From Candidatus Sphingomonas colombiensis (GTDB lineage: Bacteria > Pseudomonadota > Alphaproteobacteria > Sphingomonadales > Sphingomonadaceae), in the NCBI GenBank assembly GCA_029202845.1, contig CP119315.1, positions 441,501 to 505,500 on the forward strand: a stretch of 64,000 nucleotides of DNA, read 5' to 3'. Positions 42,541 through 52,200 of the stretch are shown here, one piece after another. Numbering within the stretch: position 1 is the first letter of the stretch; every line of letters begins with the position of its first letter. Made by a program: the position numbers and the translations under genes. Below the pieces are notes generated by a model that was not told the DNA's origin, did not search any database, and saw only the letters and a list, made by a program, of their open reading frames with translations.

Positions 42541-45099
42541 TCAACCGTTCACCGCGCCGACCAGTGCAAGCAACGCACGCAGGCGCGGCAGGCCGCCGGG
42601 CGTCGCGATGTAGCGCGGCTCCCATTGCGGTTGGAATTTCTCCTTGAACGCGCGCAGCCCGGTGAAGCGGTAGAGCCGTTCGCCACGCTCGAACAGGGCG
42701 CGCCCGATCTTCGCCCAGATCGGGGCGAGGCGATCCTCCGGCATGCCCGATAGCGGCGCGAGGCCGAGGTTGAACGTCTCATGCCCCTGTTCCCGCCCCC
42801 ATTGGAACAGCCGCACGAACATCATGTCCATCGTGCCCGCCGGCGCATCGGGCAGGTGTCGCATCAAATCTACCGACATCTCGCCCCCCGCCCCGTTCGT
42901 CCAGATGTTGGCGAAGGCGAGCATCTGCCCGTCCTTCCGCACCACCGCGATCGGGAAGCGCGCCAGATAATCGGCGGCGAACGGGCCGAGGCTGAAACTC
43001 TTTTCCTCCTTGTCCTTATCCACCAGCCACGCATCGGAGACCATGCGTAGCTCCGCGATCGCCGCAGGCACCTCCGCCGGGGGGATCACGGCGAAGCTCA
43101 TCCCATCACGCTCGGCCCGGCGCAGGGCGGCGCGGAAATCCTTCGCCTGCGGGCCTTCGAGCGAGAAATCCGCGAGGTCGACATGCGCCTCCTCGCCGTA
43201 TTTCATCACCTCCAGTCCCATATCGATCATCAGCGGCAGCATCTCGCTGCTGATTTGATAGAAGCACAATCGCCCATGCGCCGCGTCGCAGGCATGGCGG
43301 ATGGCCCACACCAGTTCGCCCCACGCCGCTTCCGGCCCGACCGGATCGCCCATCACGATCCATGTGCGACCGCGCACGCGGTACATCAGGAAAGCGTCAC
43401 CGGCAGCGGAGATCACGAACCTCTTGTCGCCAGTGAAGGCAAGGTTGGCATCGGTCCGGGCGGTATGCACCAGCGCAGCCTGCGCCACCATTTCCGGCAG
43501 ATCAGCGCTGGCCGCGGGGCGCGCGCTGCGGCCGACCAGCAGGTGCCAGATCGCGATCGCCGTCATCAGCACGCCCGCCGCGAAGGTCGCGCGCAGGAAG
43601 CGCGGCGCATTGCCGTGCAATGCGAATTTCCACCACAGGGCATCGCTATACGGCACGCGTTTATAGGCAAAAAAACCGGCCCATGCGCTCAAGGCCAGTG
43701 CGGCGGCGGCGGCGGCAAGCCAGCGCCCGTCGAGCGGCTCGGTCGCGATCCCGCCGCGACGATAAAATGCCGGGCGCGCATATTGCAGCACGACGAGGAC
43801 AACGAACTGCAACATCGCCTCCTCGTAATCGAGCCCCTTGAGCAGCGAGAAGACGATCCCCGCGATCAGCAGGATGCGCGCCAGCACGAAACCGCTGCGC
43901 AACCGCGCGTTGAGCGCGGGCGCGACGAGCAACAGCAACGTGCCCACCAGGCTCCCCGCGAGATGCGATCCCTCGATGAATGGCAGGGGCAGCATCTCAT
44001 CGAGATCGCTCAGTCGCCCGCGCGCACCCGGCAACGCACCCGATACGAGCAAGATGAAGCCCGCGACGAACACCAGCAACGTGATCGCATTGGGCGCCAG
44101 CGCCCGTCCCACCTTGTCGAGCATCGACAACCCCGCGCCGATCGGGCGGCGCAGCGCGCTCGCCTCGCGCAACACCAGCACGATCGCGGCAAGGAATAGT
44201 GGCAAGAGATAATAGACCAGCCGGTAGAGCAGCAGCCCGGCAAACACCGCCGGCTTGTCCGCCGGAAGCGCCGCGAGCACCACCGCCTCGAACACCCCCA
44301 ACCCGCCGGGGACATGCGCGAATATCGCGACGACGATCGCCAGCACATAAGCAACGAAGAAGGTGGGATAAGCCTCGATCGACAGCCCCGGCACCAGCAC
44401 GAACAATACTGCGGAGGCCAGCATCAGATCGACGATCGATACGCCGACCAGCGCGAACAGATGCCCCGGCTCGGGCAGCGGTAAGGCGAAGCGCGCAACG
44501 CCAATGCGGCGGATGCCCCCGGCGCGCAGGATCGGCAGCACCAGCGCCGCCGCGAGCAGCACCAGCCCGAAAATATGCGCCGTCGTCGTCCCCACCGTCC
44601 AGTGCGCAATGCGCGGCGGTGCGCCCTGCACCAACAACGCAACGCCTGCCGTCGCGGCGATGCCGTTCCAGAAGGCTAGCGTGCCAATCGCCCCGACCTT
44701 CACCGCGTCGGCAAGCGAAAGCCCCGCCTGTCCATAGATGCGGTAGCGTGCCGAATTGCCGGTTAGCAGCGACAGCCCAAGATTATAGCTGATCGCATTG
44801 CCCAGAAACGAGGCGGTCGCGCCGATCTGCCACGGTTGCGGCCGCCCGATCACGCGCAGCGCGATCCAGTCGTGCAGGGTCAGCAAGGTGTAGCTCGCCG
44901 CCGTCAGCACCGTGGCGAGCGCGATTCGCTCCGCCGACACCGCGTCCAGCGCTGCGCGCACGTCGTATAAGCGGACTTCGGCAAGCACGAGTCGCAACAC
45001 GGCGAAACCGAGCAGCGCCACACACGCCACCGCTGCCGGCACCCACCAGCGGCGATGGCGCGCGAGAAGTTCGGAAATCGCGAAGCGCCGGCGTTGCAT
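42541..45099 (-). CDS. mprF: Bifunctional aminoacyl-phosphatidylglycerol synthase/flippase
   Basis: 852 residues from the ATG at 45099, which overlaps the DUF2147 stop (TGATG). The N-terminal ~520 residues hold about 14 membrane helices of the flippase part (FLGNAISYNLGLSLLTGNSARYRIY, HVPGGLGVFEAVVL). The C-terminal ~300 residues are the DUF2156 synthase domain (GDPVGPEAAWGELVW, EEAHVDLADFSLEG, FNLGLAPLSGMPE). It transfers an amino acid, usually lysine, from tRNA to phosphatidylglycerol and moves it outward, giving resistance to cationic peptides and acid. It is the last gene of a three-gene operon. Confidence 0.95.
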   Translation of the reverse strand: MQRRRFAISELLARHRRWWVPAAVACVALLGFAVLRLVLAEVRLYDVRAALDAVSAERIALATVLTAASYTLLTLHDWIALRVIGRPQPWQIGATASFLGNAISYNLGLSLLTGNSARYRIYGQAGLSLADAVKVGAIGTLAFWNGIAATAGVALLVQGAPPRIAHWTVGTTTAHIFGLVLLAAALVLPILRAGGIRRIGVARFALPLPEPGHLFALVGVSIVDLMLASAVLFVLVPGLSIEAYPTFFVAYVLAIVVAIFAHVPGGLGVFEAVVLAALPADKPAVFAGLLLYRLVYYLLPLFLAAIVLVLREASALRRPIGAGLSMLDKVGRALAPNAITLLVFVAGFILLVSGALPGARGRLSDLDEMLPLPFIEGSHLAGSLVGTLLLLVAPALNARLRSGFVLARILLIAGIVFSLLKGLDYEEAMLQFVVLVVLQYARPAFYRRGGIATEPLDGRWLAAAAAALALSAWAGFFAYKRVPYSDALWWKFALHGNAPRFLRATFAAGVLMTAIAIWHLLVGRSARPAASADLPEMVAQAALVHTARTDANLAFTGDKRFVISAAGDAFLMYRVRGRTWIVMGDPVGPEAAWGELVWAIRHACDAAHGRLCFYQISSEMLPLMIDMGLEVMKYGEEAHVDLADFSLEGPQAKDFRAALRRAERDGMSFAVIPPAEVPAAIAELRMVSDAWLVDKDKEEKSFSLGPFAADYLARFPIAVVRKDGQMLAFANIWTNGAGGEMSVDLMRHLPDAPAGTMDMMFVRLFQWGREQGHETFNLGLAPLSGMPEDRLAPIWAKIGRALFERGERLYRFTGLRAFKEKFQPQWEPRYIATPGGLPRLRALLALVGAVNG

Positions 45100-45509
45100 C
45101 ACCTCAGCCGATGCCACTCCTGCGAGCGGCAGAAATAATGCCGGACGAGGCAATTGGAGATCCTCAGCCGGTCCGGCGCGATCAGGCTGATGTGCGACGG
45201 GAAGCTGCGCCCCATGTCGGGCACGAACAGGCGGCCCGACCAAATGCCGCTGCCGCTGAAGTGATAATTCCGCAGCAATTGCGTGCCAACGAGATGGCTC
45301 ACCCCGGCCGCACGGGCATCCGCCACCGCCTGATCATTGGCCCAGACGATTGTGCCGCACACGCCATTGTCGCAAGCCATTGTGCGCACCGCGAGCGTGC
45401 CGCGCGGATTGCCCCATACGCCGATCGGCACGGTGGCCACGGCCGCCATACCGGGCGATGCGAGCAGCGCACCGAGCGCTATCGCAGCAACCGTCTTCCA
45501 GCGCATCAT
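45099..45509 (-). CDS. DUF2147 family secreted protein of the mprF operon
   Basis: 136 residues; the start at 45509 overlaps the upstream stop as ATGA, and an ATG at 45506 is also possible. A signal peptide covers ~1-22 (ending GMAAV). The mature part has the DUF2147 pattern GVWGNPRGTLAV, ACDNGVCGTIVWAND, GSGIWSGRLFVPDMGRSF and ISNCLVRHYFCRSQEWHR. Four cysteines probably pair. Overlaps at both ends mean it is translated with virJ-like and mprF, so I infer a periplasmic function tied to lipid aminoacylation. Confidence 0.82.
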   Translation of the reverse strand: MMRWKTVAAIALGALLASPGMAAVATVPIGVWGNPRGTLAVRTMACDNGVCGTIVWANDQAVADARAAGVSHLVGTQLLRNYHFSGSGIWSGRLFVPDMGRSFPSHISLIAPDRLRISNCLVRHYFCRSQEWHRLR

Positions 45510-46285
45510 CCCCGTCCCCCCGATCCCCGCGCCGGCAATGCCGTCACACGGGCAATCGCACCCATAACATTGTGCGCGATCGCATCGGTATCGAAATCGA
45601 GGAAATGCCCGCCGGGCATCGCGATATTCGTCACATTCGGCTGGCCGGTGCCAGCGCAGGCGCTGTCGTTTTCCTCCACGCCATGGATACAGGTGAGCGG
45701 CGCCCAGGTGATCGCGCTGATGCCGCGTCGCGCGTCGCTGTCCGGCGTGCCGAGATAGGTGATGTTGCTGGGGTCACTGCGGAAAAACACTTGTCGTCCC
45801 GGCACGACCAGCACCACCGCAGCGACATGACGGCGCAGGTCTGCGGGCAACGCGGGCAGACCTGCCGCGAGCACATCCGCGCCGAATGAGCGACCGATCA
45901 GCACGAGTCGTTCAGCGTGGGAAGCAGTCAGCGCTGTGCGCACTGCATCGGCGATGATCGCCTCGGTCTCGGTGGCGGTACGGCGCGTGCGGAACGCGAC
46001 CGGGGTGTTGAAGCCGATCACCGGAATCCCGCGCGCGGCGAGCAGATCGGCCATCGTCTGCCCCGGACCAAAGCGCAGACCCATATCGCCCGAAAGATAA
46101 AGCGCCGCGACGCCTCCGCGCGCCGATCCGGTCGCCGCCATGGATTCATAGGGGTCGCGATCGAAATAGCTGCCACGCCACAGCGCGCCGATCAGGATCA
46201 ACGCCAGCACGGCAACGCCGATCACCAACCGCCGCACCCCGCGCCTGCCTTGCCTGTTCGTCACGATTTCCGGTTTCCCGTGCAT
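45506..46285 (-). CDS. VirJ/AcvB-like alpha/beta hydrolase
   Basis: 259 residues. An N-terminal membrane anchor (~18-38) is followed by a periplasmic alpha/beta-hydrolase domain. ALYLSGDMGLRFG and LIGRSFGADVLAAGLP (serine nucleophile) match the VirJ family. FDTDAIAHN follows the histidine region GGHFLDF. In Agrobacterium the related AcvB sits with LpiA (MprF-type) and removes lysine from lysyl-phosphatidylglycerol. The same linkage here supports a hydrolase that reverses MprF. It is only the single-domain form. Confidence 0.82.
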   Translation of the reverse strand: MHGKPEIVTNRQGRRGVRRLVIGVAVLALILIGALWRGSYFDRDPYESMAATGSARGGVAALYLSGDMGLRFGPGQTMADLLAARGIPVIGFNTPVAFRTRRTATETEAIIADAVRTALTASHAERLVLIGRSFGADVLAAGLPALPADLRRHVAAVVLVVPGRQVFFRSDPSNITYLGTPDSDARRGISAITWAPLTCIHGVEENDSACAGTGQPNVTNIAMPGGHFLDFDTDAIAHNVMGAIARVTALPARGSGGRG

Positions 46286-46331
46286 GATCCCGTAATATCA
46301 ATGGTCCTGTATTCGCGCGGTTTCAGCAACA

Positions 46332-46345
46332 TGACGAAATCGTCA
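46332..46345. promoter_or_regulatory. Palindrome TGACGA-N2-TCGTCA in the virJ-like/imuA divergent region
   Basis: A perfect 6-bp inverted repeat separated by two bases, 47 bases upstream of the virJ-like start and 37 bases from the LexA box. It is a plausible operator for the lipid operon. The binding protein is unknown. Confidence 0.35.
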
Positions 46346-46381
46346 CGCAGAGGATGCGTGATTGACTCGCTCGCACCAAAG

Positions 46382-46396
46382 GAACAAAATAAGAAC
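46382..46396. promoter_or_regulatory. LexA (SOS) box upstream of imuA
   Basis: GAAC (46382-46385), seven bases, GAAC (46393-46396), the complement orientation of GTTC-N7-GTTC. It lies 28 bases before the imuA GTG and should control imuA-imuB-dnaE2. Confidence 0.88.
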
Positions 46397-46423
46397 ATAT
46401 ATTCTGCTGCGAGTCTCGTCCCC

Positions 46424-47185
46424 GTGTCCACTCCTACCATCATTGCCGAGCTTCGAGAGACGCTGCGCGCGATCGAGGGCGACGGGCATCGCCGACGCGA
46501 GGTTTTGCCATTCGGCATCGACGCGATCGACACACGACTGGCCGTCGGTGGCCTCAGGCTTGATGCGCTGCACGAGATCGCCCCGGCCAGCGCGAACCTA
46601 GCCGACGATGCCTGTGCCACTTTGCTGATGGCCGGGCTCGCGGCACGAGCCTGGGGGCCGGTGTTGTGGGTGGTGCGACGGCGCGACCTGTTCGCGCCCG
46701 GTCTGTATCAGGCGGGGCTGTCCCCGGAGCGGGTGATTTATGCCGAGGCGCGCGACGATGCCGAGCTGCTCGCGCTAATGGAGGAAGGCATTCGCCATCG
46801 CGGGCTTGGCGCGGTGCTGGGCGAGACGAAGCGAGCCGCCACCGCCGCAACGCGCCGTCTGCAGCTCGCGGCGGAAGGCGGCCGGACGATCGCGCTGTTG
46901 ATGAAACGCCATGCGCGCGACGACGCGGACCCGCTGGCAGTGCCCTCCGCCGCCGTCACCCGCTGGCGCGTCGCCGCCGCCCCCTCCGCCCCGTTGCCGA
47001 CACGGGGGCTGGGAGGCGGGCTGGGCCGTGCACGCTGGCATCTGTCGCTCGCGCGCCAGCGCGGCGGCGATCCCTTTGATCTGATTGTGGAGGCCGTGGA
47101 TGAAACGGGTCGCCTCGCTCTACCTGCCGCATTGGTCGATCGACCGCGTCGCCAGGGCGGAGCGCCGCGCGCCGCCGCCGCCTGA
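46424..47185 (+). CDS. imuA: Mutasome accessory protein ImuA
   Basis: 253 residues from a GTG at 46424, just downstream of the LexA box; longer upstream frames cross the operator and are rejected. It is RecA/SulA-like: FGIDAIDTRLAVGGLRLDALHEI near 27, GPVLWVVRRRDLFAPGLYQAGL near 75 and an ATPase-like core lacking a good Walker A. In Caulobacter and mycobacteria the partner proteins act with ImuB and DnaE2 in SOS mutagenesis. It overlaps imuB by 86 bases in another frame. Confidence 0.88.
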   Translation: MSTPTIIAELRETLRAIEGDGHRRREVLPFGIDAIDTRLAVGGLRLDALHEIAPASANLADDACATLLMAGLAARAWGPVLWVVRRRDLFAPGLYQAGLSPERVIYAEARDDAELLALMEEGIRHRGLGAVLGETKRAATAATRRLQLAAEGGRTIALLMKRHARDDADPLAVPSAAVTRWRVAAAPSAPLPTRGLGGGLGRARWHLSLARQRGGDPFDLIVEAVDETGRLALPAALVDRPRRQGGAPRAAAA

Positions 47186-48962
47186 AAACATCAGCGGCCC
47201 GGTAATGCGCGCCGCATCCGTTGCGGCATCGCCGGGCACGACCGGGTGGCGCCCCGGCGCACGCTGGGCAAAAGCGGAATCGCGCGAAGCCATGCCGTCG
47301 AACGCGGCGCATGGCGCAATGCCGCTCGTCACGACGCAGCGGATCGGCAGCCGGATCGAGATCGCCGCCGTCTCCCCCGCCGCCGCCGCGTTAGGCATCG
47401 AGCCCGGCATGGCGCTGACCCACGCGCGCGCCTCTGTCCCCATGCTCGACGTGCGCGATGCCGATCCAGCCGGGGACCGCGCCGATCTCGAACGGTTGGC
47501 GCTCGCGCTGGCGCGGCGCTGGACGCCGATCGTGGCGATCTCGGATGCCGATGGCCTGTTTCTCGATCTGAGCGGCGTCGCGCATCTCCACGGCGGCGAG
47601 GATCGGATGGCACGGCGCATCGTACGGCTGCTCGCACGGCTGGGCTTCACCGCGCGGATCGCGATCGCGGACACCCCCGGCGCGGCCTGGGCACTGTCAC
47701 GATATGGTGAGGCAGATGGACGAGCCGCCCTCGCTTCCTCTCGATCCGCCCCAACGTCGCCTCGGTCTTGCGCGGGGGGACAGCGCACTAGGCAAGAGGA
47801 GCCGGTCGCGGCGCCCGACGCAGCATGGCGCCTGACACAGGCCCGGAGTAGCGATCTGGCGGGGGTAATCGTCATTCCCCCTGCCACCCACCGTACCGCC
47901 ATCGCGCCGCTTCCTATCGTCGCGCTCCGGTTCGACGGCGAGGCACTGGAACTGCTCGGCCGGCTCGGCATCGACACAATCGGCGAATTGCTGGCAATGC
48001 CCCGCGCACCGCTGGCGCGACGGTTCGGCGGAGCGGTCGTGCGACGGCTGGATCAGGCGACCGGCGCCGCAGCGGAGCCGCTCGTCCCGATCCTGCCCGA
48101 CGAACCGATCGTCATCGAACGCCGCTTCGCCGAGCCGATCGCCACCGCCGAGGCGATCGGCCACTGGCTCGAAGGGTTGACGGCCGAGCTTGCCATCGTG
48201 CTTGCTCATGCCGGGCTTGGCGTGCGCGCGTTGCTGTTCGTCGCAAGCCGGGTCGATCATCAGGCACAGGTGCTGCGCATCGGCTTCGCCCGCGCGACCC
48301 GCGATGCGCCGCACGTCCGCCGGCTGATCGCACGGCGGATCGAGGAGATCGATCCAGGCTATGGCATCGACGCACTCGCGCTCCACGTCTGTCGCGTCGA
48401 GCCGCTCGGCCCCCAGACACTCGGCGCGGCGCTGGCGGAGGAACATACGCCCGATCTTGCGCCGCTGGTCGACACACTCGCCAATCGCATCGGCCATGCG
48501 CGGCTATGGCGACAGCGCGCGGTGGAGAGCGACGTGCCCGAACGCGCCACCATCACCATCCCCGCGCTCGATGCACTGGCAAGGGATGCCACGCGGCTGG
48601 CGCTCGATGACGTGCGCCAACTCGACGAGCGCGCGCACGATCATCCCTGGCACCCGCGTTGGCCGCGCCCGGTGCGACTGCTCCACCGCCCGGAACAGCT
48701 CGATCACGTGCTCGCCGAACTCCCGGATCAGCCGCCGCGCCGCTTCACCTGGCGCGGCGAGCGGCATCAGGTGGTGCGCGGCGACGGGCCGGAACGGATC
48801 ACCGGCGAATGGTGGCGGCGTAGCGCCGAGCGCGATGCGGTACGCGATTATTTCCGCGTCGAGGATGAGGCAGGGCGTCGCTTCTGGCTGTTTCGCCGCG
48901 GCGATGGCGTCCGCCCCGAAACCGGCGATCTCGGCTGGTTCATGCATGGCACGTTCGGATGA
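47100..48962 (+). CDS. imuB: Y-family-like protein ImuB
   Basis: 620 residues, ATG behind GGAGG. It has a Y-family polymerase layout (KRVASLYLPHWSIDRV at the start, RWTPIVAISDADGLFLDLSGV near 140, a fingers-like region and LGRLGIDTIGELLAMPR helix-hairpin near 285). The catalytic acidic residues of active polymerases are not in their usual places, as known for ImuB. It bridges DnaE2 to the beta clamp. The C-terminal ~150 residues (GEWWRRSAERDAVRDYFRVED) are the ImuB-specific tail. It overlaps imuA. Confidence 0.92.
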   Translation: MKRVASLYLPHWSIDRVARAERRAPPPPENISGPVMRAASVAASPGTTGWRPGARWAKAESREAMPSNAAHGAMPLVTTQRIGSRIEIAAVSPAAAALGIEPGMALTHARASVPMLDVRDADPAGDRADLERLALALARRWTPIVAISDADGLFLDLSGVAHLHGGEDRMARRIVRLLARLGFTARIAIADTPGAAWALSRYGEADGRAALASSRSAPTSPRSCAGGQRTRQEEPVAAPDAAWRLTQARSSDLAGVIVIPPATHRTAIAPLPIVALRFDGEALELLGRLGIDTIGELLAMPRAPLARRFGGAVVRRLDQATGAAAEPLVPILPDEPIVIERRFAEPIATAEAIGHWLEGLTAELAIVLAHAGLGVRALLFVASRVDHQAQVLRIGFARATRDAPHVRRLIARRIEEIDPGYGIDALALHVCRVEPLGPQTLGAALAEEHTPDLAPLVDTLANRIGHARLWRQRAVESDVPERATITIPALDALARDATRLALDDVRQLDERAHDHPWHPRWPRPVRLLHRPEQLDHVLAELPDQPPRRFTWRGERHQVVRGDGPERITGEWWRRSAERDAVRDYFRVEDEAGRRFWLFRRGDGVRPETGDLGWFMHGTFG

Positions 48963-49215
48963 GGTGCGCCGGGATGTTAAGGCGGCAAGACCGCGTTCTT
49001 TCGTGTGAAAGGTCGGCGCGGCTCGCCCATCGGCCGCCACGGCCTCACGGTGGAGTTCACCGAGCCGCCTGCGCTGGAGCAGAGACTTCCACGCCATTGC
49101 CCGCTCCCTGGGCCCGGCCCAGCGATGCGTGTCGATCGATCGTGGAACGAACCTCGCCCGAACTGGCGGTAATGACGCCCCCCTTTGCAGGGGAGCCGCG
49201 AGAAAGCGGCGCGTC

Positions 49216-52200
49216 GTGACCTATAGCGAGCTTCAGGTCACGACGCATTTCTCGTTCCTGCGCGGCGCATCATCATGCGAGGAATTGTTCGCCACCGCCG
49301 CACTATTGGGGATGCCAGCGCTGGGGATCGTCGATCGCAATTCTGTCGCCGGCACGGTCCGCGCGCTGCGGGCAAGCGAACAGATCGGCAATGTCGTCCG
49401 CGCGATCCCCGGCTGCCGGCTCGATCTGGTCAGCGGCGATGCGGTGCTGGTGTGGCCGGAAGACCGCGCCGCATGGAGCCGCCTCACCAGCCTGCTCAGC
49501 ATCGGCAACGCGCGCGCCGACACGCAACGCGGGGAAAAGGGCAAATGCTTCCTGCACTGGGAGGATCTTGCGGCCCGCGCCGAGGGGCTGGTCGCCGCGC
49601 TCGTCCCCGATCGCGTACCAGATGCGCGCGCGCTGCGCTGGATGGCAGATATATTCGGCACGAACGGGCGCGGCCATGTCTGCCTCACCCACCATCGCCG
49701 TCCCGGCGACCCGCTCCGCCTCCACGAAACCGCGCTGGCGGCTGAGGCGTACGGGTTGACCCCGCTCGCCACCGGCGACGCGCTCTATCACCACCCCTCG
49801 CGGCGGATGATGCAGGATGTCGTCACTGCGATCCGCGAGAAGACGACGATCGACGAACTTGGTTTCCGCCGCGAGCGCCACGGTGACCGCCACCTTCAGC
49901 CGCCCGAGGAGATGACGCGCCGGTTCCGCGACCATCCCCGCGCGCTGGCGGCAGTGGAGGCGGTGGTCGAACGCTGCACTTTCTCGCTGCGCGACCTGAC
50001 CTACCAATATCCCGATGAGATCGTCATCCCCGGCAAATCCTCGCAAGAGGCGCTGGCGACGCTGGCTTGGAACGGCCTGCGCCATCGCTTTGGGCCCAAC
50101 CCGTCGGAAGCGCATCGCAAGCTGCTCGAACACGAACTCAGGTTGGTCGCGAAGATGGGTTACGCGCCCTATTTCCTGACGGTCAATTCGATCGTTCAAT
50201 ATGCCCGCAGCCAGGATATCGTGTGTCAGGGACGCGGCAGTGCGGCGAATTCGGTGATCTGTTTCGCGCTCGGCATCACCTCGATCGATCCGGTAAAGCA
50301 CCAGTTGCTGTTCGAACGCTTCGTTTCCGAGGAGCGCCACGAACCGCCCGATATCGATGTCGATTTCGAGCATGAGCGGCGCGAGGAAGTGATCCAGTGG
50401 ATCTATGAAAATTACGGCCATGATCATGCCGCGCTGACCGCCGTCGTCACTCGCTTTCGGTCGCGCGGCGCGATCCGCGAGGTGGGCAAGGCGCTCGGCC
50501 TGCCTGAAGATATGACCGCCGCGCTCTCCAGCCAGATCTGGGGCTGGTCGAACGACGGCGTGCCGGAACAACATGTCACGGCGCTCAATCTCAATCCGAA
50601 CGAACCGCGCCTCGCGTTGGCGCTGGAACTGGCGCGCGAGTTGATCGGCACGCCGCGCCACTTGTCGCAGCATCCCGGCGGCTTCGTGCTGACCCGCGCG
50701 CCGCTGCGTGAGCTGGTGCCGATCGAGCCGGCGGCGATGGCGAACCGCTTCGTGATCGAATGGGAGAAGGAGGATATCGAATTCCTCGGCTTCATGAAGG
50801 TCGATATTCTCGGGCTCGGGATGCTGGGCTGCATGCGCCGCGCGTTCGATCTGCTCGGCCAGCACAAGGATATTCATCTTAACCTCGCCAGCCCGCTGAT
50901 GCAGGAGGACGATCCCGCGACATTCGAGATGATTGGCCGCGCCGATACGCTGGGCGTGTTCCAGATCGAAAGCCGCGCGCAAATGTCGATGCTGCCGCGC
51001 ATGAAGCCGGTGGATTTCTACGACATCGCGATCCAGGTCGCGATCGTGCGGCCGGGGCCGATCCAGGGCGGCATGGTCCACCCCTATCTGAAACGGCGCA
51101 CGGGCGTGGAGGCGGTCACTTATCCGAACGACGCGCTGGAGGCTGTGCTGAAGAAAACGCTCGGCGTGCCGCTGTTTCAGGAACAGGCCATGCAGGTGGC
51201 GATCGTCGGGGCCGGCTTCACCGCCGGCGAGGCGGATCGGCTGCGCCGCGCGATGGCGACGTTCAAATCGACCGGCGGCGTAGGCAAATTCCGCGAACCG
51301 CTGATCGAGGGGATGCTCGCCAACGGCATCACGCTGGAATTCGCCGAGCGGCTGGTGAAGCAGATCGAGGGGTTCGGCAGCTACGGCTTTCCGGAAAGCC
51401 ATGCGGCGAGCTTCGCCAAGATCGCCTACGCCTCGTCATGGATGAAATGCCATCACCCGGATGTGTTCTGCGCCGCGCTGCTCAACGCGCAGCCGATGGG
51501 GTTCTACGCCCCTGCGCAGATCGTCCGCGACGCGCGCGCGCATGGCGTGGAGGTACGCCCGGTATGCGTGGTGGAGAGCGAATGGGATACCGCGATCGTC
51601 GGCAGTGGCCGTCCGCGCCTGCCGCTACGGCTCGGCCTGCGCATCGTCGCGGGGCTGTCGTCAGATCATGCCGGGAAGATCGTCGCCGCACGCGCCGAGC
51701 GCCCCTTCCGCTCGATCGAGGACGTATGGCGGCGTTCCGGCGTGCCGCTCGCCGCGCTGGAGCGGCTCGCCAAGGCCGATGCCTTCGCCGGCATGGGGCT
51801 GGATCGGCGACAGGCACTGTGGGCGATCCGTGGACTGGGCGAAAAGCCGCTTCCCCTGCTTGCTGCGCTGGAAACGCGCGAAACGCCGGTTCACTTAAAA
51901 GCGCTGACCGCCGGGCGCGAGGTGGTGGAGGATTATCGCGCGACCGAGATGTCGCTGCGTCCGCATCCCATCACCTTCCTGCGCGGTGAATTGAAACGAC
52001 GCGGGATCGCGCAATGCGCCGACCTCTCGCATATCCGTGACGGTCGAATGGTGGAGGTCGCCGGGCTGATCCTCGTCCGCCAGCGCCCGGGGAGCGCAAA
52101 AGGCGTATTGTTCCTGACGATCGAGGACGAAAGCGGCATCGCCAACGGCATATTGTGGCCCGATCGGTTCGAGGCGCAGCGCCGCGTGGTGATGTCGTCC

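Noticed and set aside
49303..51402. 699-residue minus-strand frame across dnaE2
   Set aside because: An antisense shadow of a certain gene, rich in R, A and H as such shadows are.
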